A stretch of 64,000 nucleotides of DNA from Apostichopus japonicus. Lineage: Eukaryota > Echinodermata > Holothuroidea > Aspidochirotida > Stichopodidae. The DNA lies in NCBI RefSeq assembly GCF_037975245.1, contig NC_092564.1, positions 13,044,484 through 13,108,483 of the forward strand. Direction: 5' to 3'. Of the stretch, positions 51,101 to 62,328 are shown piece after piece (the stretch's first letter is position 1; each line of letters opens with the position of its first letter). A program made the translations under genes and the position numbers. A model generated the notes under the pieces. That model worked only from the letters and a program-made list of their open reading frames with translations. It was not told the origin of the DNA and ran no database searches.

Positions 51101-54100
51101 ATGGATCTAATTAAAGATCTGTTCTTATGAAACATTGAAGACGATAAACCTTTCAGAGACAGCTAAGAAGCACAGAGCCAGACAGTAAAAAAAATGTGTA
51201 TAACAATAACCTGGAATATTCCTGAATGCTTTAGTGAGTCCCTGATCCCTGGCGAAGATGACACATGGACCCAGGCGGTGCACCCTTCTTCTGTTTCGCA
51301 TCTTACCACGACCGGCTCGGGTTCTCCTTGACTTGTAGACCTGCAATCGATTAAAGACAGGATTATTTACTCATTCCTTACTGCATCCCACATCATAATT
51401 AAGCTTCAGAATTTTATAGTAACTGAAAAGGATATTTGAAAGCTGTACAAATATGGTAGTCTGTGTAAACCATAGTTGACTTTTGAAGGGGGAGAGATAT
51501 TGAGGTATTTGTTACTCTAGTACACCAAACTTGTGACAGGATGATAAGGTGAAACATATATTTATATTCGTTGGCTAAATGCCAGTGGATTACGCAGTTT
51601 GCCGGTAGAATGAAAGGTATGTTTGCTTCCAGTAGACACTAAGAACATCAACATAAGTCGGTAATTAATTGTTAGTCAAAAGATTGGCAGGATTTCCAAA
51701 CCTAACGAACCATAAACCCTATTCATTGATTACGATCAGAAAATATTATTGGGCTGCTCTCATATATGACTGAACAGTAATTGATGTGTGCTGTACTTCA
51801 GAAAAATGCAAGTGAGCTTAATTTAGTAAGTAGAATTGTTTTTTAATGGCAAGCAAAGATTCAATCAAATTTATATATAGTAATTACAAACAATTTGATC
51901 ACAGATGTAATTTTAATTTGTGTAATTTAAAATGACATCATGTATCAGTGAAAAATTGTTTGATGATGATATTTTAGTGTTAATCAGTTCAGATGAGATT
52001 ATATAGAATTAATGATAAGATGAAGTTGCAACCTTGTCTGTTTGGAGAGCATATTTTTTAACATAATGTACCAATTTCACTGCTTTAATAATGTTTTCCA
52101 ATACCAGACGCTAAAAGTAATAAATATACATTGACTTTGGTGAAAACAACCAGCCAATGTATACATTATATAGAAATTGGTCCAAAGAAAAACCATATTA
52201 GCTATCCTGCATGATTTCTGACGTAGTAGTACAGATAATTACTATTTTTTGGCTGAGGTTTTGCAACCAACTCTTACCTTCTTGATGTCAATCATCGCTC
52301 TGATCTTCCTCAGGAAGGTAACGGCCTCCTTTGTCTTCTTGTACTCCTGGATCTTGTCAGAGACGACTAGAGGGATCTCTGGAACCCCTTGGATCAGATG
52401 GCCTAAAAAACACATCACAAAATAACAATAAAGATTACATTTATGACAATATTCATCCAATTTTTCTTGTCCATAACTTTTTCAAGTCAATAAATGAGCT
52501 ATTTTCAAGATTGCCCATCACTTTCAGGCAACACTAGATGAGGTAGTTTAATTCACTACAGACACACACAGAGGAATTGCATTCCTTGATCAAATTGGTA
52601 GAAAAGGGAGTGTTAGCTCAGTGGTTAACGCCGGGTACCTTCCAATCATAAGGTTCCCGGTTCGAGTCACTCCAAGATTAATGTATGTCGTCCAGTTACA
52701 GAGTTGTTGACAATTGACAATTCATAATCATGGACGTTAAATATGAATGTAAGAGACTGACTTCGGTCAGCTTGCTGCATGCTTTGATAAGCTAATGATG
52801 GCTCCTTCGCGAGTTGCTGCTTGCAGGAGGATCACAAAAATACAAAAGGCTTAAACTTTACAAACAGCAGACAGAATATTTTAAATTTGCCCCTCTACCA
52901 CATTCTCACCTTTGGACATCACCAAGGAAGGCACTGCTGTGGCGGCCAGAGCAGAAACCAGAGCGTAACGTCTCTGGTTCCTGTTGGTCTTCACGTGCCA
53001 CTTACGCCAGGTCCTGGTGGGGGCGAACATACGACCACCTCGGCACATGTTACCGAATGCACCCTGCCCAGAGCGGTGGGTACCACCACCACGGACACGG
53101 GGAATACGAGCTACAGCACGGCCTGTACCCCACGATTCGGCACTGGTCTGGTGACCTGTCAAAGAAGGAGAAACAATTGCAAATACTTCATTTTTAACCC
53201 AGAAAGAAGTTTCCGCTCACCCTTGTGAATGTAACATGACAATGAAAGTAATCTGTTTCTGAAAGACATGAGAGCATGTAAACTAAAGACTGACAATTTA
53301 ATAATAGTAGGTTACACACCATAGCTAGGCAGTCAGGCAGAACATATTAAATTCTGAGTCAATCATTAGATGGAGAACTTTGATTTTGATAAAAGTTGTA
53401 CCACATTACATAAACATGAACATTCTTTATAGCTTTGGCATTTAATTGTACAACATCAAGGCAGTTTTAACTCCATATGGGGAAGTCAAATCAGTATTAG
53501 TTTCACATCTTCATTAGAACATGACCTTTAGCAATTTAGGGTAGGGTTTGACTTCCGCAAACCTTACATGAGCTTTCACCTACACCAAATTGTGGAGTAA
53601 TTTTACTTCTCATTTGGGTAATCTACAATGCATTTATAATCTCCTCGTTCTCAAGATAAAGTGCTTTTGACATTTTGACCTCATTTTTCCATCTAACTGT
53701 CCAAGCCTCGTACATGAACATACCTGCATACTTGTTGACAGCGTATGGTTGTCGGCTATTCTGGCGCATGTTTGTGTGTACATAGTTGACAATGTCAGTA
53801 CGGATCTCAGCTTTGAAGACAGCTGGAAGCTTTACATTAGCTCCACTTGGTTCATTGGTGTCTGTGTAGACCGTAACCAAAGGTCTTGCGGCTCCACTTG
53901 CCTGTCAGCAGATAAAAAAAAAGTTGGTTATTTCTTATGAGTGCTTAGTTGCATTCCAGAACGTATACAGTATGTTATTAGACATAAGAATAAAGGAATA
54001 CCCATAGTAGTAGTAAAAGATATTCAGGGCAATTTTTTAATGGTCATCTGAGATGACCAATTTCTTCTTTTTCTTTAATTTTCTAAGTTACAAAACAAAT

Positions 54101-55174
54101 ACCATCCTATTATTAATCTGTTATATACTGACAACTACTGTAAGCCTTGCCAAAATGGCAAGTGTTTTGTATTTGAAGTAATTGGTAACCAAAACTGCCA
54201 AAAATTGTAATACAGGATGAAGTCATAAAGGATGGCCCTCTATTGAACTACTCATTCAATACCATGACTGTCACACTTCCTGTTGTATCAATAGAAAATC
54301 TCACTCCTGTTAAGTCTGGACCAGATTTTTACTAACATATGAATATTTTAGGTTGTCTTTAACATAGAAAACATCAACAAAATCTCACAGGCTGGGGTTA
54401 ACTATGTGTAATACTATATAATCAGCAGTTATTTTTACGACGATTAAGCGACCACAAATATGGGAGAATTTATGATTGCTAACGTCATGTCTAATTCGCC
54501 AGGCTAACTTTTTGATATTGGTGACTCTTTTTCAAGGCTTACTACCTATGATTTCAACCATATTTGTTTCAACCTTTCCCAGGATGTCTACACATTTCTG
54601 TGTGAATATTGACAGAAGAGAATACATGTTTCAATGGGATATTCTCAATATTAACAAACTTTATGTGGCCACTTTATGACAGTAGGCCTATACCAATACC
54701 ATAGGCTGTAGTGTAATGGCCCTATCCACTCTGCTAAAGTGCTACATTCTGTGATTTAAAAAAAAAAATTATGCATTTGTGGTAAAATACTCAGTTCCAA
54801 TAATAAGTATCTTCTAGGTTCTAAACTGTACAAGGATAATTTAGTTCTTTGTAAGTGTAGTGTGCGAGAATAGGATTCTGTGAGCATCATATATCCAATT
54901 CGCTAACGAGTAGGCTTAATTACATTGTAATAGTGTAAGCGATGGCCTAGGCTAGAGTATAATGTTGTACTAGTACACAACATACACTGTAAATTGTAGT
55001 GTAGGCTTGGAGTACTACTAAGTACTAGAGATTTCATAAGGTGGACAAATTATCGGACTTTTATGGCTAATGTAGCGTACCAATGCATATCAAATATGTA
55101 ACATAGCAGGAACAATATAAGAAAATTACATTCATTATGGAAAGGCAACTAGAAATTGTAATAATATATACCAT
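48146..55174 (-). CDS. RPL4: 60S ribosomal protein L4 (uL4), complete, 9 exons, 399 aa
   Basis: uL4 is a core protein of the large ribosomal subunit whose long loop lines the peptide exit tunnel. Coding exons, minus strand: 55172-55174 (ATG only), 53724-53901, 52910-53155, 52278-52402, 51211-51340, 50657-50813, 49377-49460, 48886-49048, 48146-48259. Every junction is GT-AG and in phase (1200 nt with stop). Diagnostic blocks are [72 protein letters not shown] (the tunnel loop), [32 protein letters not shown] and TTKKNPLKN. The C-terminal tail is Lys/Ala/Gly-rich, as in other animals but shorter (human 427 aa). A first coding exon holding only the ATG is common in ribosomal protein genes. A SINE lies in intron 3. 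Confidence 0.97.
52607..52848 (+). mobile_element. tRNA-derived SINE in RPL4 intron 3
   Basis: Complete head (TTAGCTCAGTGGTTAACGCC, GGTTCGAGTCACTCC), family body and a GGATCACAAAAATACAAAA tail. It is antisense to RPL4 and about 60 bases from the donor of exon 3. Confidence 0.9.
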
Positions 55175-55247
55175 TTTGGAGGTTTTTCAAAGGAAAATCC
55201 CACGTGTGACAACGTTTCAGCACTGCTGATGAAAAAGGGAAGGAAAG
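55175..55247 (-). promoter_or_regulatory. RPL4 5' UTR with TOP-like start
   Basis: Upstream of the ATG on the minus strand is a pyrimidine run, CTTTCCTTCCCTTTTTC (55231-55247), fitting a 5'-terminal oligopyrimidine (TOP) start. TOP mRNAs are translated under mTOR/LARP1 control. The exact start site is inferred. Confidence 0.65.
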
Positions 55248-55656
55248 TGAGGGGGTAAGCACATTTTCGACAGTTCAATGGAGAAGTCCATTTGTTATAG
55301 GCTGGAATTTGTCAGTTCCAACAGTTTATGAGGAATAATCAAAGAACTAAAAAGGGAATAATAATTTGTCACATATTTGAGCCAAAATGTGTGATCGGCG
55401 CGAATTTGTCCATCCGAGCCCAAACATGCTCGAGTGAGCATAATTACTTGTATATTGCGTCTATAAGCGACGACTTAGACGCCGATTTCAGGGAAAATTT
55501 GTAAATATGTATAGTGTGTTGTAAAGAGATACACTAGTGTAACCATTTTCACGGTCAATATATAGCTATTACCGATTCTTTCGAGGGAGTCAATGTTCTG
55601 ACGTCACTGGAATAATGTGTCGAAGCTACGTTGGCGCCTTCACCATATGTACAAGC
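55248..55656. other. RPL4 upstream region
   Basis: Promoter-proximal DNA upstream of RPL4. If the linkage inferred for the next gene holds, it may also serve that gene in the other direction. I see no clear TATA box and no coding exon. Confidence 0.45.
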
Positions 55657-57639
55657 TATGGAACGCCAAAAGAACTATTGGTGGCGTTACTACTCTAAAC
55701 GAGATGCTACTACCCACGGGAGGTGCTTCTACCTTAAACAGGGGGTGCCACTACTCCTAAGTGACGATGCTATGTAAATGAGTGGTGCTACTACTTTAAA
55801 AAGACGAAGCTACTTCTACTTTAGGCGGCGATGTTACTGTAAATTAGTGCAAAATGGAGTCGTTACTACCCTATGGGCCAATACTACTCTGTTACTATGA
55901 CCTGTTTTCAAAACAAACCACAGTGCTGGATAATGCCATTATTCCTGTGATATGTGCTCTCGATGTTTGGCCGTATTAAGAGATCGGCTAAACTAACTAA
56001 AAGCACTAGTACAGCACCAATTTCTGATGGTTAAATCTTTGCTAAAATTTTTCTTAAAAGTGTTGCCAAAATGTGGTACATCAATCTGCCTTACGCAGGC
56101 TTACGGCCATTAATGTATGTGATTTATTTTCTCAGCAACCAGCCTGTTGGTGGTGACCTTCTGCTGAGATCACTCAATTAAAGACCTTTTCATATCAAAG
56201 AAGATCTACTTCTTTGATATGAAAAGGTGAGAATAACCATATACAGTAGTGTGGTCGTTATTAATATTAGAAATTGCATCCGTCATTGATGAAAGTTGTA
56301 GAAGAGGAATGTTACTCTTTACGATCGGTCCAGTGATGGTTTTTATTACTTGCCGTTATCAGCAAACTACGCAGGCAAGTTGGCGTGTGTGCGTGCACGT
56401 GTGTTCGTTTTTGTTTGTTGATATTGCTATTTTTCTTGCTAATGATTGTTTTTTGTTTGTTCTGGTGTGCTTTGTTTGTGTTGGCTCAAATGATTTGATT
56501 GGTTTCTATACTCGTACTATACTACTTCGTATAGGTTAATAATAAAGCATATAGTTATGAACCACTACATGTTTTGAACACAGGTGCCCACACACACACA
56601 CACACACACACAGTCATTTAACTGGTAATAAAAACCGAGATTGAACCATTTTATCAATAAGTGAAGAAACTTTTCTTAAATTTTGTTATTTTATTAAATG
56701 TTAGGTTAGTTTTGGGTGAGGTGGTTTACTTTAATTTTGAAGGAATAACAGCTTTTCGCCTAATTTCATCGTTCTTGCTACAATTTTGTTTGGACTTGTG
56801 TACTTTCCTATATCTTGCTGTTGATCAAAGCTACTTTGTACTGTAGTGTACTGTCTACATTGTAATGTACCGTGTATGGGACAACGGGGAGGGGTGGCAG
56901 CTGGGGCAAACGGGGCACCGGGAAGTAGGGAGGAGTACTAAAGTACACAGGGAACTAAAGTGTGCCGTTTACTGTGTACTGTGTATGGGGCAAGGGCGTC
57001 AGGGGACAAGGTGGGGGGGGGGTACTGAATACATAGGGTATACTGAAGTAAACTCAGGGAGTCAGTGTACTGAATTACACCCAGTGTACTGACGCATACA
57101 GGAGGCACTGGGCATACAGGATGCTAAGGTACACGTACCCAGTGTACTGAAGCATACAGGAGGCACTGGGCATGGAGGATTCTAAGGTTCACCCAATGCA
57201 CTGTGTACAGTGTCGGTGTACAGTGTAAGGAATACATAACCCAATTACTCCTACCTCCTACCTCAGTTCCTATACCTCTCAGCGTACTGTTCGAATAATG
57301 TGAACTTGTTACCGTGCAAAAAAAAACAATGAGTGTAAAGTGCAATTTCATTTCAAGATGTTTTCGATCCCATATTCCGTGCAGTTTGCTTAGGAAACGG
57401 ATCGTAGTAACAGAGTATATCGGCCCCTGTTATGATACTAACACCTCCTGTTTAGGGCAGTAAACTTGCCTGTTTAGGGGAGTAGCATCTCTTGTTTAGG
57501 AGAGAAGCACCTCATGTTTAGCGTAGTAACACCTCATGGTTAGGGTAGTAGCACCTCTATTCATGATAGCAACGCCACCTGAGCCTTTTGGCGTTCCATA
57601 CTTTTGGCGTTCCATAAAGTTCCTTTTAGCGTTCCATAA
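55657..57639. mobile_element. Element with long terminal inverted repeats built of 22-bp units, about 2.0 kb
   Basis: The left arm (55657 to about 55950) and right arm (about 57380-57639) are inverted copies. Both start at the outside with TATGGAACGCCAAAAG, run through degenerate 22-bp units (plus strand, right arm: GTAACACCTCATGGTTAGGGTA), and match again at their inner end (CTCTGTTACTA). The outermost 15-mer is repeated three times at the right. The interior holds a perfect hairpin (56184-56228), a (CA)n run (56586-56611) and roughly 58-bp GTACTGAAGCATACAGGAGG repeats (about 57040-57200). No transposase frame or target duplication was found. Confidence 0.7.
56184..56228. repeat. Perfect 20-bp inverted repeat with 5-base loop
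   Basis: The arms are ACCTTTTCATATCAAAGAAG and its exact inverse around an ATCTA loop. It sits in the interior of the 55657-57639 element. Confidence 0.95.
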
Positions 57640-57988
57640 ACCCTAAAATAGGTACAGTGTAGATCACGGAGAAAATAGGCTAGGCGCGATTTTTTGAACT
57701 TCATTAGCCTAAGGAGTAACATTTCTTAGGCCCTACAAAAAATGTTCTTGTGCTCAGTTGAAAGTTTTGCGTCCTTTTTGTGAGCTCGACAAGGTCTTGA
57801 AACACTACCGTCTTACAAAATGACCACGAAGAGAGGGTACGATGATCCCATTTATAATTTTTTTGTGGTTTGGACTGTGGTTTTCCTATTCCCGTAATCC
57901 GTGACTTACCTTAAACGTTTAACACAGGCTAGGCCAAGGATAGATCTTAGTTACTAGGTACACAGTAGACTTCATGTACATATATATA

Positions 57989-59080
57989 GTCAGTATTGCG
58001 AAGTTCGCCATACTGCGAAGATCGGCCACCCTTAAGAAATACACGATTTCACCATGAAAATCTACAGGAAGAGTCAAATTTCACCAAAAAGTACGAAGCT
58101 ACAGTTATTTTCTCTCCAAAATGACCCATGCGCAAGAAATTACTTACATATTTGTCAATAAAATGACGAAGATCTATGAAGTCTGTTATAATTACTGAAA
58201 AAGCAACTGCGCCCCCAATTTTATCACCATCGCCACACTGTGGGTTGCGCGTCCGAACTTCGCAATACTCTAGCAAGAAATACCAGTTCCACAATCACGA
58301 AGAATCTTCTTGGAAAACAACGTGAAAACAGTTTGCAGGAAAGAAAGTTTGGCCGTGTATCGTACTATAACAAAATTCTCCCACCATATGAAGTATATTT
58401 TCAAATGATTTATACCAGAAGATTTAGTTTTGGGGTGTTTTAAGTCTTAAGTGGCCGAACTTCGAAGTCACCATCCTATAACTTGCAAGTGTAGTTCATT
58501 CGAAATCCCTGTGTGGAAATGCTGCACAATTTCAATTTATCCTTCAAATTGCGAAATTTGTGGTTGATCAAATTTTAGTAAGTTTATGCCTTCATCTATC
58601 TATGATCTAACGCTAGTAACATGGACACTTCGAAGTTCGGATACCTAAGCCTCAAAACACCCCATATTCCCATAACTATATCTTCTGGTATAAATCACCT
58701 GAAAATATACTTGATATGGTGGGAGAAGTGTGTTATATTACGATACACGGCCAAACTTTCTGTTTTCACGTTGTATTCCAAGAAGATTCTTCGTGATTGT
58801 GGAACTGGTATTTCTTTTCTAGAGTATTGCGAAGTTCGGACACCCGGTCCACAGTGTGGCGCTGGTGATAAAATTGGTGGCGCAGTTGCTCTTTCAGTTA
58901 TTGTAACAGACTTTATAGATCTCCGTCATTTAATTGACAAATATGTAAGTACTTACTTGCACACGGGTCATTTTGGAGAGAAAGTATCTGTAGCTTCGTA
59001 GTTTTTCGTGAAATTGGCTGTTGCTATAAGTTGTCATGGTGAAATCGTGTATTTCTTGTTCCGAACTTCGCAATACTGAC
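57989..59080. mobile_element. Fold-back element, 1092 bp, TA-type target site
   Basis: Two inverted arms of about 470 bp (57989-58474 and 58619-59080) enclose a loop of about 145 bp. The tips are GTCAGTATTGCGAAGTTCG and its inverse, flanked by TATA on both sides, consistent with a TA or TATA duplication. The palindromic word CGAAGTTCG or close variants recur near 57996, 58250, 58453, 58625, 58827 and 59065. Each arm keeps an open frame containing PQCG, GDKIGGAVA and TDFIDLRH. Confidence 0.82.
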
Positions 59081-59084
59081 TATA

Positions 59085-60027
59085 GTAGTAGTAGCATGGT
59101 GGGCTCATAATTGACGCACTTAAGGATTGGATGCATTTTTCATATGTGTAGTTCCTCAGAAATGTAATGATCTCAAAATATTTATTGTGCTGTGCCTATG
59201 CAACGTACAATTGAAAAGAATTTGACAACAAAATGTCTGCTGTGTCAAGTTCTTTCATACCCCTAAATTGACACATTCGTCGATAATCTAACTGTAGTGT
59301 TGGCCTAAGTATACATCCATTGACTTTGGATGCTGTTTGTTATTCTCTGAACCTCTAAGCTCAGACAGGTCAGGTCCCAGAGTAGTGGTATCATGTTGAT
59401 GTAATTTTGGTTATTTTTAGGGAGTAAGATTTCCAAATGCCAAAAAAATGTGTAAAACTTGGGGGAGGGTGTTAAAAGCTAAATAAATACCACAATTTGG
59501 TCAGCAAATAGCTGAAATGGATTCAAACTCATGAAATATGTAATTCTGCTTTACTGCAAAAAGTTTAGGTGGCCTGCTGTATCGTTGCTAGTAATAATTG
59601 AAGGTGTGTCAATAACGGGGGTGCGTCAATTTTGAAGCCTTCACTATACTAGTTACAACTAACACTAACACAGCTTAATTGCAGAATACTCTGAAACACA
59701 AAGCTCCATGCTGTAGAGTAGCTAGCTACACTGTCGCACTCCAGACGATGTAGCCACAACAGCCTAATACATTGAACTTAATTTATGTAGGCATTTCTCA
59801 TATTGAACCTCCCTATGCATAATTCTAGTTCAGTTAGGTCACATAGTAATAATTATGATTTGTTGTTCTTAAAAGGAATGACAAAAACATGAACCGCCCT
59901 GACGCTGTAGCCACAACAGCATGATACATTGAACTTAGTTTAGTTTTTGGCCTTTCTCCTTGTATTGAACTTTATTAATTCATACAAGAACCGACGGTGT
60001 AGCCCCAACAGCATGTTACATGGTGGT
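59085..60027. other. Spacer with a degenerate repeat
   Basis: Three partial copies of TGTAGCCACAACAGC...ATTGAACTTA-like sequence start near 59748, 59908 and 59998. Nothing else was recognised. Confidence 0.5.
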
Positions 60028-61668
60028 GGAGTATTAGCTCAGTGGTTAACGCCGGTGCCTTCCAATCATAAGGTCCCCAGTCAGGGTTGGCATTTTCCCG
60101 GGAAAAAACCTGTTTTTCCCACTAAGCGGTAAAAACCAGGTAAAAACCGGGAAAAACTGGTAAATACCGGTAAAAACCGCCTCCGTCTCGAAAACTAGTA
60201 TTAATTGTCCGTAAAATGCAGGGTCATCAGTAGGCACGATATTGTTTCATGACAGGCATATTTTATTGAATATGGGAGTTTCTTAGGTTCATTTTGAGCT
60301 ATTTTATCACATTCTTATTCTACTTTTTGTGGAAAAAAGAGTATTTTTCGTATTGCACATGTATAGTTATTCTGTCACGATCTCTTTAGCAGTATGCATT
60401 GCCTATTGCCCAAACCATTATAGGTCTACACTGGGACATTCACTCCTCGTAAATTCTTCAGGCCTATTATGTGGCATGAACAGCGGAGGATAGAACGAAG
60501 TGGCGAACCATGGCATCCAAAGCCTCAAAGGGACAAGGAACCATATAATAATATAATATTATGTGCTCAGACAGTTCATTCCATTAATACAGTAGGCAAC
60601 AGTCTATTGAGGTAAACTTCAGTCCAGGGGGCTCAATAGAAACTGCTTTGAAACTTTGTAAGGCACATGGGCCCAATTAAAGTATTAAATGCACAATGGC
60701 CCTATGGAGCCATTCACACAACCAAACTGTTTACCTTGATGCAAACATGGTCCAATTATTATACAACTTCATGCATGAGTGATTAAACACTTTGAGGTGG
60801 ACAGGTGAGGTGATACTGGGCACTTCCTGTGTATAGGCTAACTGAAGAGGTAGGAGTATCAACAACACAACTGTTCCAATTGTTACTTATTCTCAAATTA
60901 GTTGATGTCACAACAGTCACTTAGTACAGTGCCTATAAGCAATATAAGCATAGTACAGTGCCTAGTGCGAAGTGTGAACAGAGTACAATTTATCGCAGAC
61001 ATGAAGTGATCGTTCTTGGATGTGAATCATCATTTGGATCTGAGCGGACTAATGTGGCATGTATAATATGACGAACCATAGCCCTAGGAGGCACCAACAG
61101 TTTGATACGAGTCCATTCTCTAGATAATGGAATTATGCATCTCGATAGGAAAATAAAGTTGGTTGATTTGAGCATCCAATATATTATTTATTTGAATTAT
61201 TTATAATAGTCTAATCGGTAAACTCACAAGTTATAGATCATAGCTGTTCTTTGGATGTAACCCAACCCCCTACCATGAGATGCCATTTTCTTGTAGATTC
61301 TAGATGCTCCTCCACAAGTTCCACATGAGTTTTTAGGAATTCTATATTATTTGAGGTTTTTCCCGGTTTTTCCCAGTTTTTCCCACTTATAGGTGGGAAA
61401 AACCTCCCGGTAAAAACCGGTAAAAAACTTGTTTTTACCGGGGCGGTAAAAACCGCCCGGTAAAAACCGGCCAACCCTGTCCCCAGTTCGAGTCACTCCA
61501 AGTTTAATGTATGTTGTTCAGTTACAGAGTTGTTGACAAATGACAATTCATAATCATGGATGTGAAATATGAATCTAAGTGACTGACTTTGGTCAGCTTG
61601 CGGCTTTGTTAAGCCAATAAGGCTTCTTCGTGAGTTCCTGCTTGCAGGAGGATCAAAAAAATACAATA
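60028..61668 (+). mobile_element. tRNA-derived SINE split by a hAT element
   Basis: The head (GGAGTATTAGCTCAGTGGTT to AAGGTCCCCAGT) lies at 60028-60081. The rest, from AGTTCGAGTCACTCC through the family body and a GGATCAAAAAAATAC tail, is at 61480-61668. The hAT at 60082-61479 separates the A and B boxes. Confidence 0.9.
60082..61479. mobile_element. Non-autonomous hAT element, 1398 bp
   Basis: The ends CAGGGTTGGC and its inverse GCCAACCCTG are flanked by the exact 8-bp duplication TCCCCAGT (60074-60081, 61480-61487). Both subterminal regions are packed with GGTAAAAACC-like words in both orientations, probably transposase-binding repeats. There is no long transposase frame. Confidence 0.92.
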
Positions 61669-62328
61669 CGTTGTACTTTATTTTTGGCATTTCTATGCTT
61701 ATTACTAGCCGACCTCTTTTAAGGGTGTTGCTTCAAAAATTGTGGGGTATTCTGATATTACTCCCATGGATCTAACAAGTAATGGCCATGGTACAATTCT
61801 AAATTATAGAAATTGTAATGTAATATCTGTAGCCTTGCACAGGGAACACATTCCCAGAAAAATATTTGGACAAATTTTTTCAGTTCAGTACCTGCTGTTC
61901 ATCAACTGCTTCAGGATATTTCAGTTACTAAGCAATTGCCACATACATGTAATACTACTACTAGACTCTCTGTGTGGTACATGTTATCAGGCTGTCAAAT
62001 TGTGCAGCCACTCTATGCATTTAGTGTACCATTTGAGAAGTTTTTGTTGAGTAAAGAGCTTGAGTATTTTGCGTGCTGATAATATCCAGGACAAAGATTA
62101 GGTTGTTAAGTACCATGTACTCATCACATACTTTAAAAAAAAAACTTTACGGGTTGGGTACAATTTTTGGATTCTCAATGTGTAGTTGTGGAATAACACT
62201 TTATCGATATATGTACAGTAGGCTATATTTTGATTATGGGGAAGGCAAATTTGAAAACATTAGCAGTGTTCAGGTGCTATTTAAGCTAAATTCATGTACA
62301 AATTATTAATTTTTTTTTTCATGATCAG
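61669..62328. other. Upstream of the probable ZWILCH exon
   Basis: AT-rich with a polypyrimidine tract ending at the acceptor. No further exon was recognised. Confidence 0.45.

Noticed and set aside
52814-53228. Plus-strand frames over RPL4 exon 3
   Set aside because: Antisense shadows of a highly conserved coding exon and an adjoining SINE tail.
52403-55171. Box C/D snoRNA candidates in some RPL4 introns
   Set aside because: Several TGATG- and CTGA-like words occur, but I found none with C and D boxes in the right order, at suitable spacing and with a terminal stem.
58621-59001. 126-residue frame as an independent cellular gene
   Set aside because: It lies within one arm of a fold-back element and is mirrored in the other arm. 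It is kept as a finding but not called as a gene.
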